This document shows, one piece after another, positions 32,909-41,772 of a stretch of 64,000 nucleotides of DNA. Source of the DNA: Polyangiaceae bacterium. Its GTDB lineage: Bacteria; Myxococcota_A; Polyangia; Polyangiales; Polyangiaceae. The stretch spans positions 1 to 64,000 of the forward strand of contig WQZB01000015.1 in assembly GCA_009780955.1 (NCBI GenBank), read 5' to 3'. The notes beneath the pieces were generated by a model. It saw only the letters and a list, made by a program, of their open reading frames with translations, had not been told where the DNA came from and made no database searches. Every line of letters begins with the position of its first letter. Position 1 is the stretch's first letter. The translations under genes were made by a program, and so were the position numbers.

Positions 32909-34170
32909 CCACCTCGAAAGAGACGTCCGGCGGGGAAAAGCCCCAAGACCTCATCGCGCGACTCGAACGAGAGCTCACCGATCTCTGGAAGCCGCCTACG
33001 AATCCGACCGAATTGCCCATGTCGCGCGTCTGCATGATGAACCTCGAAGTCATCGCAGAGTCTGCCGATGTACTCGACCATTACATGTCCGTGGTGGACG
33101 CAGTCACAGCCGCCATTCCCTCGCGGGCGATCGTCGCATCTGTCGAACCGAACGCGCCGGACGATCCTGACAATGAGCTTGAAGGATCGGCCACGGCGAT
33201 CTGCTCAGTCGAGGGCCAAAGAAAGATTTGCGGCGAGCGCATCACGCTTTCGGCAAAAGGCCCGGGGTGCGCTCGACTGGCAAGCGCCATTCTCTCGCTA
33301 CGCATTGCGGAGATCCCAACGGTGCTCGTGTGGCTCGGGCACGTGCACCTGGGCAATCCAATCTTCGAGGATCTCGCACAAAGCGCTGACCGCATCATCA
33401 TCGACAGCGAATTCACCTCGCTTGCCTCGCTCGTGCATCTTGCATCTTGGGCGCGCAAACGCCGCGAACGCGGCGAACGAGATGCGCGTGGGCCCAACGT
33501 GGCCGATCTTGCGTGGACACGACTTGCGCCCTGGCAAGAATTTCTCGCGCGATTCTTCGACAATGGCGCGCATGACGCGCATGCGGGCCTCGCGATGAAG
33601 ATTACAAAGCTCGAACTCGTTCAGGCCTCGGAACCTGGAGAGGACCTCGGCCCCGAACCTGCGCTACTTCTTGGATGGCTCGCAACGCGCCTCGGTTGGA
33701 AAATCTCGCCGCCCGTAGGGGCGCCATTCATGGCGCCCGACCAGGGCGCGATGAATCGCGCCCCTACAATCAACCAAACGCAATTCGTAGGGGCGTATGG
33801 CCATACGCCCCTACTCGAGCGCCCCGACGGCGTGCCCGTTGTACTCGCTTTGCGTTCGGTGGCGCGCCCTTCGGGCGTTGCCCCCAAGGCCCTTGCTGCC
33901 CTAGCGATCGAAGCGCAAAGCGACAATCAAAAAGCTAGCTACCGAATCGTGCGCGAGCTTGCGAGCGGAATGGAAGGCAACACGCCCGACAACGACATGG
34001 TTTCTTGGCGGAAAGAGATCACGGGCGCTGCGCCTGTCGAGCAGCGCTTTCGCCTTGGCTCGAACAAGGCAGCCAAGTGGCTCGAGCGAACGCTGCATCG
34101 AAGGTCGCACGATCCAGCGTTTGACGAGTCCGTCGAATTTGCTGAGCACCTAATAGGGATTTCGCCATGA
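32905..34170 (+). CDS. opcA: OpcA, glucose-6-phosphate dehydrogenase assembly/activator protein, with in-frame palindrome insertion
   Basis: 421 residues from the ATG at 32905 (ATGA overlap with zwf). The OpcA family allosterically activates G6PDH in cyanobacteria and actinobacteria (established). The two family blocks are visible: an N-terminal part (MSRVCMMNLEVIAES..., 'VLVWLGHVHLGNPIFEDLAQSADRIIIDS') and a C-terminal part ('VVLALRSVA', 'ASYRIVRELASGMEGN'). Residues 271-303 (VGAPFMAPDQGAMNRAPTI, then NQTQFVGAYGHTPL) are exactly a fused C/B plus A palindromic element (33715-33814) read through in frame. The stretch is not expected in homologues and probably forms an exposed loop. The gene otherwise looks intact, with no stop or frameshift. 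Confidence 0.9.
   Translation: MTTSKETSGGEKPQDLIARLERELTDLWKPPTNPTELPMSRVCMMNLEVIAESADVLDHYMSVVDAVTAAIPSRAIVASVEPNAPDDPDNELEGSATAICSVEGQRKICGERITLSAKGPGCARLASAILSLRIAEIPTVLVWLGHVHLGNPIFEDLAQSADRIIIDSEFTSLASLVHLASWARKRRERGERDARGPNVADLAWTRLAPWQEFLARFFDNGAHDAHAGLAMKITKLELVQASEPGEDLGPEPALLLGWLATRLGWKISPPVGAPFMAPDQGAMNRAPTINQTQFVGAYGHTPLLERPDGVPVVLALRSVARPSGVAPKALAALAIEAQSDNQKASYRIVRELASGMEGNTPDNDMVSWRKEITGAAPVEQRFRLGSNKAAKWLERTLHRRSHDPAFDESVEFAEHLIGISP
33715..33814. repeat. composite palindromic element inside opcA
   Basis: A 100-bp element. The C half-module (33715-33739, core CCATTCATGG) is fused to an inverse B module (33742-33767, core CGATGAATCG). A 19-nt spacer, AATCAACCAAACGCAATTC, leads to a perfect A module (33787-33814). 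It is translated in frame within opcA with no stop codon. Confidence 0.97.
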
Positions 34171-34988
34171 CGAGTAGAGACGTCAGGATCAAGTACACGC
34201 AGCCAGTGATCACCCTCATAGGAAATGCCGCCAACGCCGCGCGCGTAGCCGCTTGGGACATGGCAGAGTACGTGCGCGAAGCCATCGCCGATCATGGCGC
34301 GGCGTACATCGCGCTTTCCGGAGGCTCGACGCCAATTCCAGCCTACGAGGCTTTCGCGCAAAACCCGCATGACGAGCAAAACAAGGAAGAGTCGATCGAT
34401 TGGTGTAAGGTGCATGTTTTCTGGGTCGACGAACGCGCCGCTGCACCAACGAGCGATCGAAGCAACTACTTTGCTGTGAAAAAAGCTCTTGTGGATCGAG
34501 TGAATATCCCCGAGGCAAACGTTCATCGAATGCTCGCCGAGGCAGAGAACCTGGAAGCGGCCGCTGCGCAATACGAAGCCGTCTTGCGCGCATCCATTCC
34601 CAACGTGGCAGAAGGAATGCCCCAGCTCGATCTCGTCGTGCTCGGCGTGGGCGACGATGGGCACACCGCCTCGCTTTTTCCGGGGGATCCCGCGGTGCAC
34701 GTACGAGACAAGTTGGCCGTCGCCGTGGCTGCCAACGCCGAGCATGGGCGCGAGGCGCGCATGACACTCACGGCGCCGATCCTCGAAAACGCCCGCGACG
34801 CCATCATCATCACGCTCGGCAAATCAAAGTACGAACCTTGCGGGCGTGCGTTGGCAACAGAAGGAAGTGTCGACGAAACGCCCGCACGCATCATCCAAAA
34901 CTTCCGCGGATGCACGACGTGGCTTTTCGATTCCGAGGCCCACTGCAATCTCACACAGGAAGAGCTACTCGAACACTCGATCCTTTAA
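34167..34988 (+). CDS. pgl: 6-phosphogluconolactonase
   Basis: 273 residues. Hydrolyses 6-phosphogluconolactone. Family (NagB/DevB fold) motifs: 'AYIALSGGSTPIPAYEAF', 'VFWVDERAAAPTSDRSNYF' and 'VVLGVGDDGHTASLFPG' with the catalytic His. ATG at 34167 overlaps the opcA stop (ATGA). The stop TAA is shared by overlap with the convergent TPR gene. The last ~35 residues ('GCTTWLFDSEAHCNL...') are a little atypical but in frame. It completes gnd-zwf-opcA-pgl as one four-gene unit with all three junctions overlapping. Confidence 0.95.
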   Translation: MTSRDVRIKYTQPVITLIGNAANAARVAAWDMAEYVREAIADHGAAYIALSGGSTPIPAYEAFAQNPHDEQNKEESIDWCKVHVFWVDERAAAPTSDRSNYFAVKKALVDRVNIPEANVHRMLAEAENLEAAAAQYEAVLRASIPNVAEGMPQLDLVVLGVGDDGHTASLFPGDPAVHVRDKLAVAVAANAEHGREARMTLTAPILENARDAIIITLGKSKYEPCGRALATEGSVDETPARIIQNFRGCTTWLFDSEAHCNLTQEELLEHSIL

Positions 34989-37900
34989 GCCGAAAGCGGT
35001 CGCGCCGCCACCTCTCGAAGGCGGGCGTCGAACGCTGGGAAATAGGACGTTGTCTCTGTTTTCGCTCGCTCGGCGAAGCCTCGCTCGAGCCCCGCAACGT
35101 CACGCTCGATCGCGCAAAGCATCATGCGCGCGTCCGAATCTTCGTCGGACGAACCGCTGATTGCCAAATGCTGCTTGGCATGAGCCGTCGCGAGATCGAA
35201 TCGACCCGCTACGAAATAGGCGAGAGCCGCACTCTCCTGCGCGTGATGGCAATACGGAGCGGCGTCCACTGCCTGAGCCCCGAAAGGGACGGCTTCTTCG
35301 GCGCGCAGCATTTTGGCGAGCAGGATCCCCAGGCGCTCGGGACCAACGTGTTCGTACGGGTGAAGCTCGAAAAGCTTGCGAGCGAACTCGAGCGCCTGGT
35401 CGATTCTGCCATGATGGGTAGCGCGATCTTCCATCGCTGAAAGTGCTTCGCGATCTTTTGAATCGAGCGCGTAAGCCTTCTCTGCGGCCACGTCAGCCTC
35501 GGCTTCCCGATCGTTGATCGAATAGGCATACGAGAGCTCTGCCCAGATACTCGGTGTGTCAGGAAGGTGGCTCGCCATCGCGTCAAGCATGGCCGAATCG
35601 CCAGCCTCCGCGCGCTGGCCACTCTCACGGATCTTCCAATCGAGCTTTTCTTCTTCGTCGTCCTCGTGCTCCGCGCATACCGCGGCCGCGGCTGCGGCAA
35701 GCTCCGGTTCCGAGCTCCTTGCGCCCCAGTAGATGTTGAAGGCGAGGTGCTTGGGGACGACTCCGCCGTTGGCTTCGAGGATCGCGCGCACCGTCGGAAG
35801 GGCCTCGTCCATGCGCCCGGCGAGGCGCATCGTCGAAAGCCAGTCGGCTTGCGCTTTTTCTTCGAGGGATGCGCCGAGCTTACTTTTGCCCTCGGCGTCG
35901 ACGAACGTGCGACACAACTCGAGAGCGCGTTCGTAGCGTTGGTAGCCCCGATGCCATGAGCAGAAACGAAGCGTCGCCTCGGCGGGTTTCTCGCTTGCCT
36001 GCAACGCTCGTTTCCGAGCTCGCTCTGCCTCCTTGGGGCGACCGAGCTTGCCCAGCACCATGCCCTGAACCTCGAGATCCCACTCGTACGGATCTTTCGT
36101 TTCCGCGATCGGCGTGATGATGTCGAGCGCGCGCTCGGGATCGGACATGTAAAGAAGCAGCGCGAGCTCACGACGGGAAGATACCCACGTCGGTTCGCTC
36201 GCAATCACTCGCTCGAACAGCTTGATCGCCTCGTCGCGCGTCGCCAGGTTCCGTGCGAGGAGCAGGGCCAACCTGTGGGCGAGCCAGGTGTCTTCGGGCG
36301 CTGTTGCCAACGCGTTGCGGTAGACGGCGATGGCGTGACCTCGTTGCCCAGCCTCGTCGAGCTCGGAGGCAACTGCACGCTGAAAGGAACCATCGGAGGC
36401 GCAGGACTCGGCGAGCTCCCTCAGTTTGCCAGCCGCCGTCTCCGTGCTGTCTTGCTCGCACATCAACGCGAATAGGGGCGCAACCAATTCGCATCGTGAA
36501 TCAAGCGCACGGATGGCTTTCGACAACGCGGCAATTGCCTCCGCCCCTTTGCCTCGCCGCGCGAGAACATCGGCGAAGGCAAGCCACGTCGTGGCGTCTG
36601 CGTCGCGGGCCGTTGCCTCCGACAGGAGCCGCTCGGCGCGTTCTCGGTCGCCACTCGCTTCGCACGCGAATGCCAGACCGCGGATGGACGTAAGCCGGTT
36701 CGGAGCGATCTTCGTTGCAGCCTCGAAAGCGGCGACGGCGTCGGCGTTGCGAGAGGTGCGAAGCGCAAGGATGCCAACGAGCTCGTGAACGAATTCATCG
36801 TTCGGCGCGAGCTCCCGGCCAAGCAACGCAAAGTGCATCGCGCGCCGCAGGAGCTCCTCTTTGGAGCGTTCGATCGGATGAGTGACTTCGACGTTCGGCT
36901 TGGTGAGGAGACGACGGCGCTCGGCATCTTCGAGGTCGGTGTCGAGCTCCTGAAGCTGGCGCACGTACACATCTGCGAGCCTGATGTACGCACTCGCAGA
37001 GTCGGGCGAAAGGCGCAGCCCACGTAGCAGGTGACGTTCCCCGGCTGCAAAATCACCGGCTAAGGCACGCGTGTATCCCATCCCCATGACGTTGTTTCCG
37101 TCGCCGGGATCTTTCGTGCTTGCCTCGAGATATTGCACGAAGGCCTCGTCGAAACGGTTTCTGCTCATCAGCCAGCTCGCGTGCAGCTGATGGGGCCACT
37201 CGTCGCCGGTGAAACGCGTGCGGATCTCGAAGAGCCCTGCGAGCGCTCGCGACTCGGCCTCCTCGGTGCCACGCACCGACGCAAGCGCCTCGAGCGCCCG
37301 CCACTTGCGATGCCACGCGAGCTTGAAGTTAGGGTGAAGCGCGATGGCGCGATCGGCGATTCGGATGATCTCGTCGAAGACCGCATCCGCCCCGCCGGAA
37401 AATGAGCCCTGATCTCGGCGGCGATCGCAATCGTCGAGCACCACGAGGTGTTCTTGGTCGACGAGATCGCTCTCGTCGCAACGCCGAGCGAACTCTTCTG
37501 TCGCCGCTTCTCCCGCACGACCGAGCACCAGCAGCGCGCCGTTGCCGAACAGATCGCCGGCCGCTTCCGTCCACGCAAACGGCTTGTAGATAGGGCGATG
37601 CGTGGCCGGATCGCTCGTGATGAAGAGCCCCAGGCCAGCGTCGTAGCCCGTGAGCACCGCAACGTGCGATGTCATCGAATACTCCTCCTGCAAGATGACG
37701 GGCAGGCCGATGTCGATCGCGCGCTTGAGTCGTGCCCTTGTCGCCGCGATGCGTCGGGCAACGACGCCGTGATCGGCGAGGAACGTGACGATGGCACGCA
37801 TGGGCGTCCCTGTCTCACGCTTGACGGTTTTCGCGATGTCATCCTGCGTGATCTCGATTCCGAGATAACGCAGGCACAGCTCGAGAACCGCCGGACCGCA

Positions 37901-38764
37901 ATAGTTATGCTTCTGGTAAGTCGACGGGAAAACAAGTGCTCTGCGGGGAGCTTCCTCCGGGCGGGCGAGCGCTGCTTCGAGAGCTTCGATGCGGTCCCAC
38001 GCGTAGCGACCTACAGGGGTATCCGGAGCGCTTCGCCACACCACGCGAAGCTGCTCGAGCGCATCGCTTCGGCGTCCGGCTGCAGCGAGGGCGATGGCGT
38101 AACCGATCCTGTCGTCGCCTGCCCGATCACTGCGCGCACCACGCTGGGCGATCTCCTCGCGAAGGCTCCGCTCCGCGGCGTAATCCTGAACGGCAGCGTA
38201 GGCCGACGCACGAAGACGAGCACCGCGAAGCCAATCAGGCGACGTCGACGGAATCGGTGCAAGCGTCGCGTGGCATTTTTCGAAGTCACCAACCACATAG
38301 GCAAGGTCGGCATCGAGGACACGAGCCAACGTGGCTTCCGGTGCAATGCGCCGTGCCTCTGCGGCGAGGACAGCAGCGCGTTCGCGATCGTCGGCCCACT
38401 GGGCAAGCCTTGCCTCCGCGCACACGAGCTCCACGCGAGTACCCACCGCCTCTCGACCAGCACGGGCCCATTTCGCTCCCGATTTAAAAGCGCGCTTGAT
38501 GCCGTACGAGTGAGCGACAAGAGCATACGCTCGGGCGCGGTCGTCCGTGGACAGCGGCGTTTCGCTCGCGAGAAGGTCCTCGAGGGCAAAAATAGCATCG
38601 TCGAGATCACCCTCCCCCGCGTACAGCGTGACGCTTGCACGCGCGACAATCGCAGAGCCCTCGGTGGACGTCATGCCCTTGGAGAGCTTGATGGCTTGCT
38701 GGTATTGCTCGGCATCGAGCAGGCGAAGGATCTCGGCAGCAGCGTCGGTCTCAGGTGTGCTCAC
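34985..38764 (-). CDS. giant TPR protein with C39-like cysteine peptidase domain
   Basis: 1259 residues. The first ~270 are helical repeats. Residues about 280-400 form a papain-like/C39-type domain with C289 (NYCGPAVLEL), H367 (SHVAVLTGYD) and D385 (TSDPATHR), a complete Cys-His-Asp set. C39 domains cut leader peptides of exported bacteriocins, but here there is no ABC transporter, so another substrate is likely. After about 430 it is a long series of TPR-like helical pairs. No signal peptide or membrane segment, so it is probably cytoplasmic. It overlaps the upstream paralogue by ATGA and its stop overlaps pgl. Cysteine-peptidase-TPR giants are frequent in myxobacterial genomes (from memory). 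Confidence 0.85.
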   Translation of the reverse strand: MSTPETDAAAEILRLLDAEQYQQAIKLSKGMTSTEGSAIVARASVTLYAGEGDLDDAIFALEDLLASETPLSTDDRARAYALVAHSYGIKRAFKSGAKWARAGREAVGTRVELVCAEARLAQWADDRERAAVLAAEARRIAPEATLARVLDADLAYVVGDFEKCHATLAPIPSTSPDWLRGARLRASAYAAVQDYAAERSLREEIAQRGARSDRAGDDRIGYAIALAAAGRRSDALEQLRVVWRSAPDTPVGRYAWDRIEALEAALARPEEAPRRALVFPSTYQKHNYCGPAVLELCLRYLGIEITQDDIAKTVKRETGTPMRAIVTFLADHGVVARRIAATRARLKRAIDIGLPVILQEEYSMTSHVAVLTGYDAGLGLFITSDPATHRPIYKPFAWTEAAGDLFGNGALLVLGRAGEAATEEFARRCDESDLVDQEHLVVLDDCDRRRDQGSFSGGADAVFDEIIRIADRAIALHPNFKLAWHRKWRALEALASVRGTEEAESRALAGLFEIRTRFTGDEWPHQLHASWLMSRNRFDEAFVQYLEASTKDPGDGNNVMGMGYTRALAGDFAAGERHLLRGLRLSPDSASAYIRLADVYVRQLQELDTDLEDAERRRLLTKPNVEVTHPIERSKEELLRRAMHFALLGRELAPNDEFVHELVGILALRTSRNADAVAAFEAATKIAPNRLTSIRGLAFACEASGDRERAERLLSEATARDADATTWLAFADVLARRGKGAEAIAALSKAIRALDSRCELVAPLFALMCEQDSTETAAGKLRELAESCASDGSFQRAVASELDEAGQRGHAIAVYRNALATAPEDTWLAHRLALLLARNLATRDEAIKLFERVIASEPTWVSSRRELALLLYMSDPERALDIITPIAETKDPYEWDLEVQGMVLGKLGRPKEAERARKRALQASEKPAEATLRFCSWHRGYQRYERALELCRTFVDAEGKSKLGASLEEKAQADWLSTMRLAGRMDEALPTVRAILEANGGVVPKHLAFNIYWGARSSEPELAAAAAAVCAEHEDDEEEKLDWKIRESGQRAEAGDSAMLDAMASHLPDTPSIWAELSYAYSINDREAEADVAAEKAYALDSKDREALSAMEDRATHHGRIDQALEFARKLFELHPYEHVGPERLGILLAKMLRAEEAVPFGAQAVDAAPYCHHAQESAALAYFVAGRFDLATAHAKQHLAISGSSDEDSDARMMLCAIERDVAGLERGFAERAKTETTSYFPAFDARLREVAARPLSA

Positions 38765-41727
38765 GATGCGTTCTCCTCGTTCGTGATGCGGACTCCGGGG
38801 GCTATTCGCAAGAGCCGTTCGCGATCCGGTGCCAAGTGGACACTGCCGAGGATCTTCTCAATGCGTACGAGCATGAGCAACGCATCGGGGTGTGCTCCGG
38901 CAACGGCAAGCAACTCGTCACGCCCCGATTCGTCGCCGCGCGCGAGAAGCGCTCCGGCGCGCGCACCTTTGGCGCCCCACACGCTTCCGAAGGGCAGGCT
39001 GTCGCGAGAGATGGCGTCGATCCACGTCTCCGAAAGACGTTCGACGTCGGCCCATCGCTTTGCAGTAATCGCTGCGAATATGGCCGGTTCAAGGTTGAAC
39101 GAACCTGGCTTTGCCCGTTCGGCCGCGATATAATGCTCAGTTGCGCTGTTTGCGTCACCGAGATCTGCAAGCAATCGCGCGAGGCCAAAGGCAATGTCGA
39201 AGTGATCGCTGCGTTCGGCCGCTTCCGCTCGCAAAAGGAGGTCACGTGCGAGCTCGCGGCAACCGACCTGCACTAGCACCGAGCTCGCGTAGAGTGCACC
39301 GTTGGGAAGAACATCGGTAATGCGCGCGCGGACGGCGGCAGCGTCTTCCGTGCGTTCGGTCCTCTCGAGCGCACGCGCGGTGATCTCCCAGAGGGCTGCC
39401 GGCGCGAGCGCGGGATCCAGCGGTTGGATGAAGGCTAGCGCCCCTTGTGGATCGCTCGCGAGGAGGTCATACGCGCGCAGCAGGATAAGCGGAGGGAACC
39501 CGGGAGCGCGCTCGAACAGATGTGCAGCGAGCTCGCGTTGTCGTGCAATCTCGACCTCGCTTGGATGCGTGACGCGAGCGAGCCCCTGCAAGAGCCACCA
39601 ACTCGTGGTGATGTTGCCCATGCCCTGCTCCGCGACCACCGACTCCAGCAACCGAACGGCGTCGTTGTCGTAGCCAAGGACATGCAGCGTGAAGGCGATG
39701 TCGTACTCCGGCCCGCCGTCGCCCCTGCAAAGTGAGACCACCTCGGCGATGCGTCGATAACGTTCTTCGGCCGTCCAGCCATACGCGGCCGCCCGCACAG
39801 CAGTAGAGGCGATGGTGATGTCTTTGGTGTGGCGCAGGGCTTCGGTGAAAACACCATAGGCACCTTGGATGTCGCCGGTGGCCCAGCTGGCGGTGCCGAG
39901 GGCGTGCCATGCCGCAGCGTGGCTTTTATCGAGCGCCAACGCCGCCTCTGCCGCGGCGCGCGACGCCTGCCATTGCCCGGTGATCGCCATATGGCGCGCC
40001 ATGCGGACATGGGGCCAGACGGCTTTTGTGTCCACTTGGCTCGCAGTGCGTAAGGCTGCTAAAGCCTCGTCGGTTTCTCCTTCGGCTTCGTGCACAGACG
40101 CGAGAACCATCCACGCATTGGCATCCGTGGATTCAAGCTCTGTGGCGATCTCTGCGCAGATGCGCGCCGACTCGTATTTGTTGCTCGCGAGCGCCAGGCT
40201 CGCGAGACGCGTGTATCCCACGGGCAAATCGGGGCGGAGGGCAACGGTGCGCCGAAAGAGCCGCTCGGCGAGTCCGTCCCAACCGAGATACGAAACGAGG
40301 CGCGCCTCACCGAGGACATTGCGATCGTCGAACGGATCGCGCGCAGCGGCCTCGGACCAAGCGAGCGCCGACTCTTCGTGGCGGCCTTCGTAGCCAAGCG
40401 TTTCTGCGTAGAACTGCAGCGGCCACTCCGCGTCGAGCAGACGCTCGCGAGTCCGCGCGTACCAAGTGTATACTACGGAACACGGGGCGTGGCCGTCTCT
40501 TACCTGCTGCAGGAGCGCTTCGCCGAGCAGCTTGTGGGCGACCGGCAGGCTCTCCGCCCCTTCGACGGCGTCGCTCATCGTCCTCACGATGAAACCTACC
40601 GGCGGAACGGCACCATCATCGCCACAACGGCACGCATCGATGGCAACAAGGCGTGGATCGTCGGCGAGCTCCTTGTCGTCGACCGACGTGGTGGGAAGAA
40701 CGAGCGCCCCGCGCCCAAACATCTCGCATCTGCGCCACTGCTCGTCGGCGCTCGCAAGTTGCACCTTGGCCGTTTTGATGTCTTGCACGAGGAGCACCCG
40801 GCCGACCGCGTCGAAACCGAGCACCCGCACGATTCCATCCGTTGTCGGACGTTCCTCTTCGAGAAGGACGGTACATCCTCGGGCCAGCAAGCCGGAAAGC
40901 TGTTTCTCGTCGACAACGATCCTCGCACCCTCCATCGGGCGACGAGAAGAAGCTGGCGAAGCATCAGAGTCCGGCCCGCTCGGCGTGAGGGCCCGACGCA
41001 GCTCGGCAAGCGAACCCATCGCATCCACCGGAAGCGGTGGGCTGGGCACCGCAAACGCCCAACTTGGTCCTCGTTCGACTGTGCCCACCTCGCGATCGAG
41101 CGCCGTCATCAGGTCGCGTGCGACGGCATGCACACGTCGTGCAGCGAACGTTCCGCTGCGGGTGGCGTCGTCCACCAACTTGCCCAACTGCTCGCGCGCC
41201 TCGGCGCCTGCCCCTCCTGCCCACCGCGCAAGCGCCGCTGCCAGGCGCGGCTCGAGAGCCAACTCGCTCGATCCAAGCAGAGCGGCAGCTTCGTCGAAAC
41301 GCGCTGCTGCTCCAGCGAAGTCGTGCGCACCGAGCAGCACGGAGGCTTCGTTCGTTCGCTCGTCGCTTTGTACGAGCTCGTCGACCGTGGATTCGGACGC
41401 CTGCGCATGGGTCGTCGGAATTCGACCGAGTAGTCGCTCGGCGCTCCGCCGGGCCCCAGCTCGGCGGAGCCGGTGGGCGGTTGCATGCGCCAGGACCGCC
41501 GCATCCTCAGCGCCGGTGGCGATCCGCTCGTGCGCATAGAAAACGAGATCGACGAGAGCACCCGCGTCACGGCGAGCAAGCTCTGCGCGAAGTCGCCGGA
41601 CATGCCCGACCACCGACTCGGACCTCGCGTCCCTCCCATCCTCCAAGCCACGAAGTTCGAAGGCGAGCAATCCGAGCTTGCCCGTTGCGAGCAGATCGTC
41701 GAGCTCCTCAATCTTTGGCTGGCCCAT
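38761..41727 (-). CDS. giant TPR protein, paralogue with degenerate peptidase domain
   Basis: 988 residues, homologous along its length to the next gene. For example, its 'ERLFRRTVALRPDLPVGYTRLA' matches 'ERHLLRGLRLSPDSASAYIRLA'. The region about 272-345 aligns to the C39-like domain's second half ('CTVLLEEERPTTDGIVRVLGFD'), but the catalytic His is replaced by Gly and the Cys half is missing. It is therefore a pseudo-peptidase with TPR-like repeats. The N-terminal ~240 residues are a helical region of different composition. A scaffold or inhibitor partner of the active paralogue is inferred from the ATGA overlap. It lies 45 bp after tkt in the same direction. Confidence 0.82.
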   Translation of the reverse strand: MGQPKIEELDDLLATGKLGLLAFELRGLEDGRDARSESVVGHVRRLRAELARRDAGALVDLVFYAHERIATGAEDAAVLAHATAHRLRRAGARRSAERLLGRIPTTHAQASESTVDELVQSDERTNEASVLLGAHDFAGAAARFDEAAALLGSSELALEPRLAAALARWAGGAGAEAREQLGKLVDDATRSGTFAARRVHAVARDLMTALDREVGTVERGPSWAFAVPSPPLPVDAMGSLAELRRALTPSGPDSDASPASSRRPMEGARIVVDEKQLSGLLARGCTVLLEEERPTTDGIVRVLGFDAVGRVLLVQDIKTAKVQLASADEQWRRCEMFGRGALVLPTTSVDDKELADDPRLVAIDACRCGDDGAVPPVGFIVRTMSDAVEGAESLPVAHKLLGEALLQQVRDGHAPCSVVYTWYARTRERLLDAEWPLQFYAETLGYEGRHEESALAWSEAAARDPFDDRNVLGEARLVSYLGWDGLAERLFRRTVALRPDLPVGYTRLASLALASNKYESARICAEIATELESTDANAWMVLASVHEAEGETDEALAALRTASQVDTKAVWPHVRMARHMAITGQWQASRAAAEAALALDKSHAAAWHALGTASWATGDIQGAYGVFTEALRHTKDITIASTAVRAAAYGWTAEERYRRIAEVVSLCRGDGGPEYDIAFTLHVLGYDNDAVRLLESVVAEQGMGNITTSWWLLQGLARVTHPSEVEIARQRELAAHLFERAPGFPPLILLRAYDLLASDPQGALAFIQPLDPALAPAALWEITARALERTERTEDAAAVRARITDVLPNGALYASSVLVQVGCRELARDLLLRAEAAERSDHFDIAFGLARLLADLGDANSATEHYIAAERAKPGSFNLEPAIFAAITAKRWADVERLSETWIDAISRDSLPFGSVWGAKGARAGALLARGDESGRDELLAVAGAHPDALLMLVRIEKILGSVHLAPDRERLLRIAPGVRITNEENAS

Positions 41728-41772
41728 TCATCCTCCTCACATCCGATGAGGCAGAATGTACCAGATAGCGGA

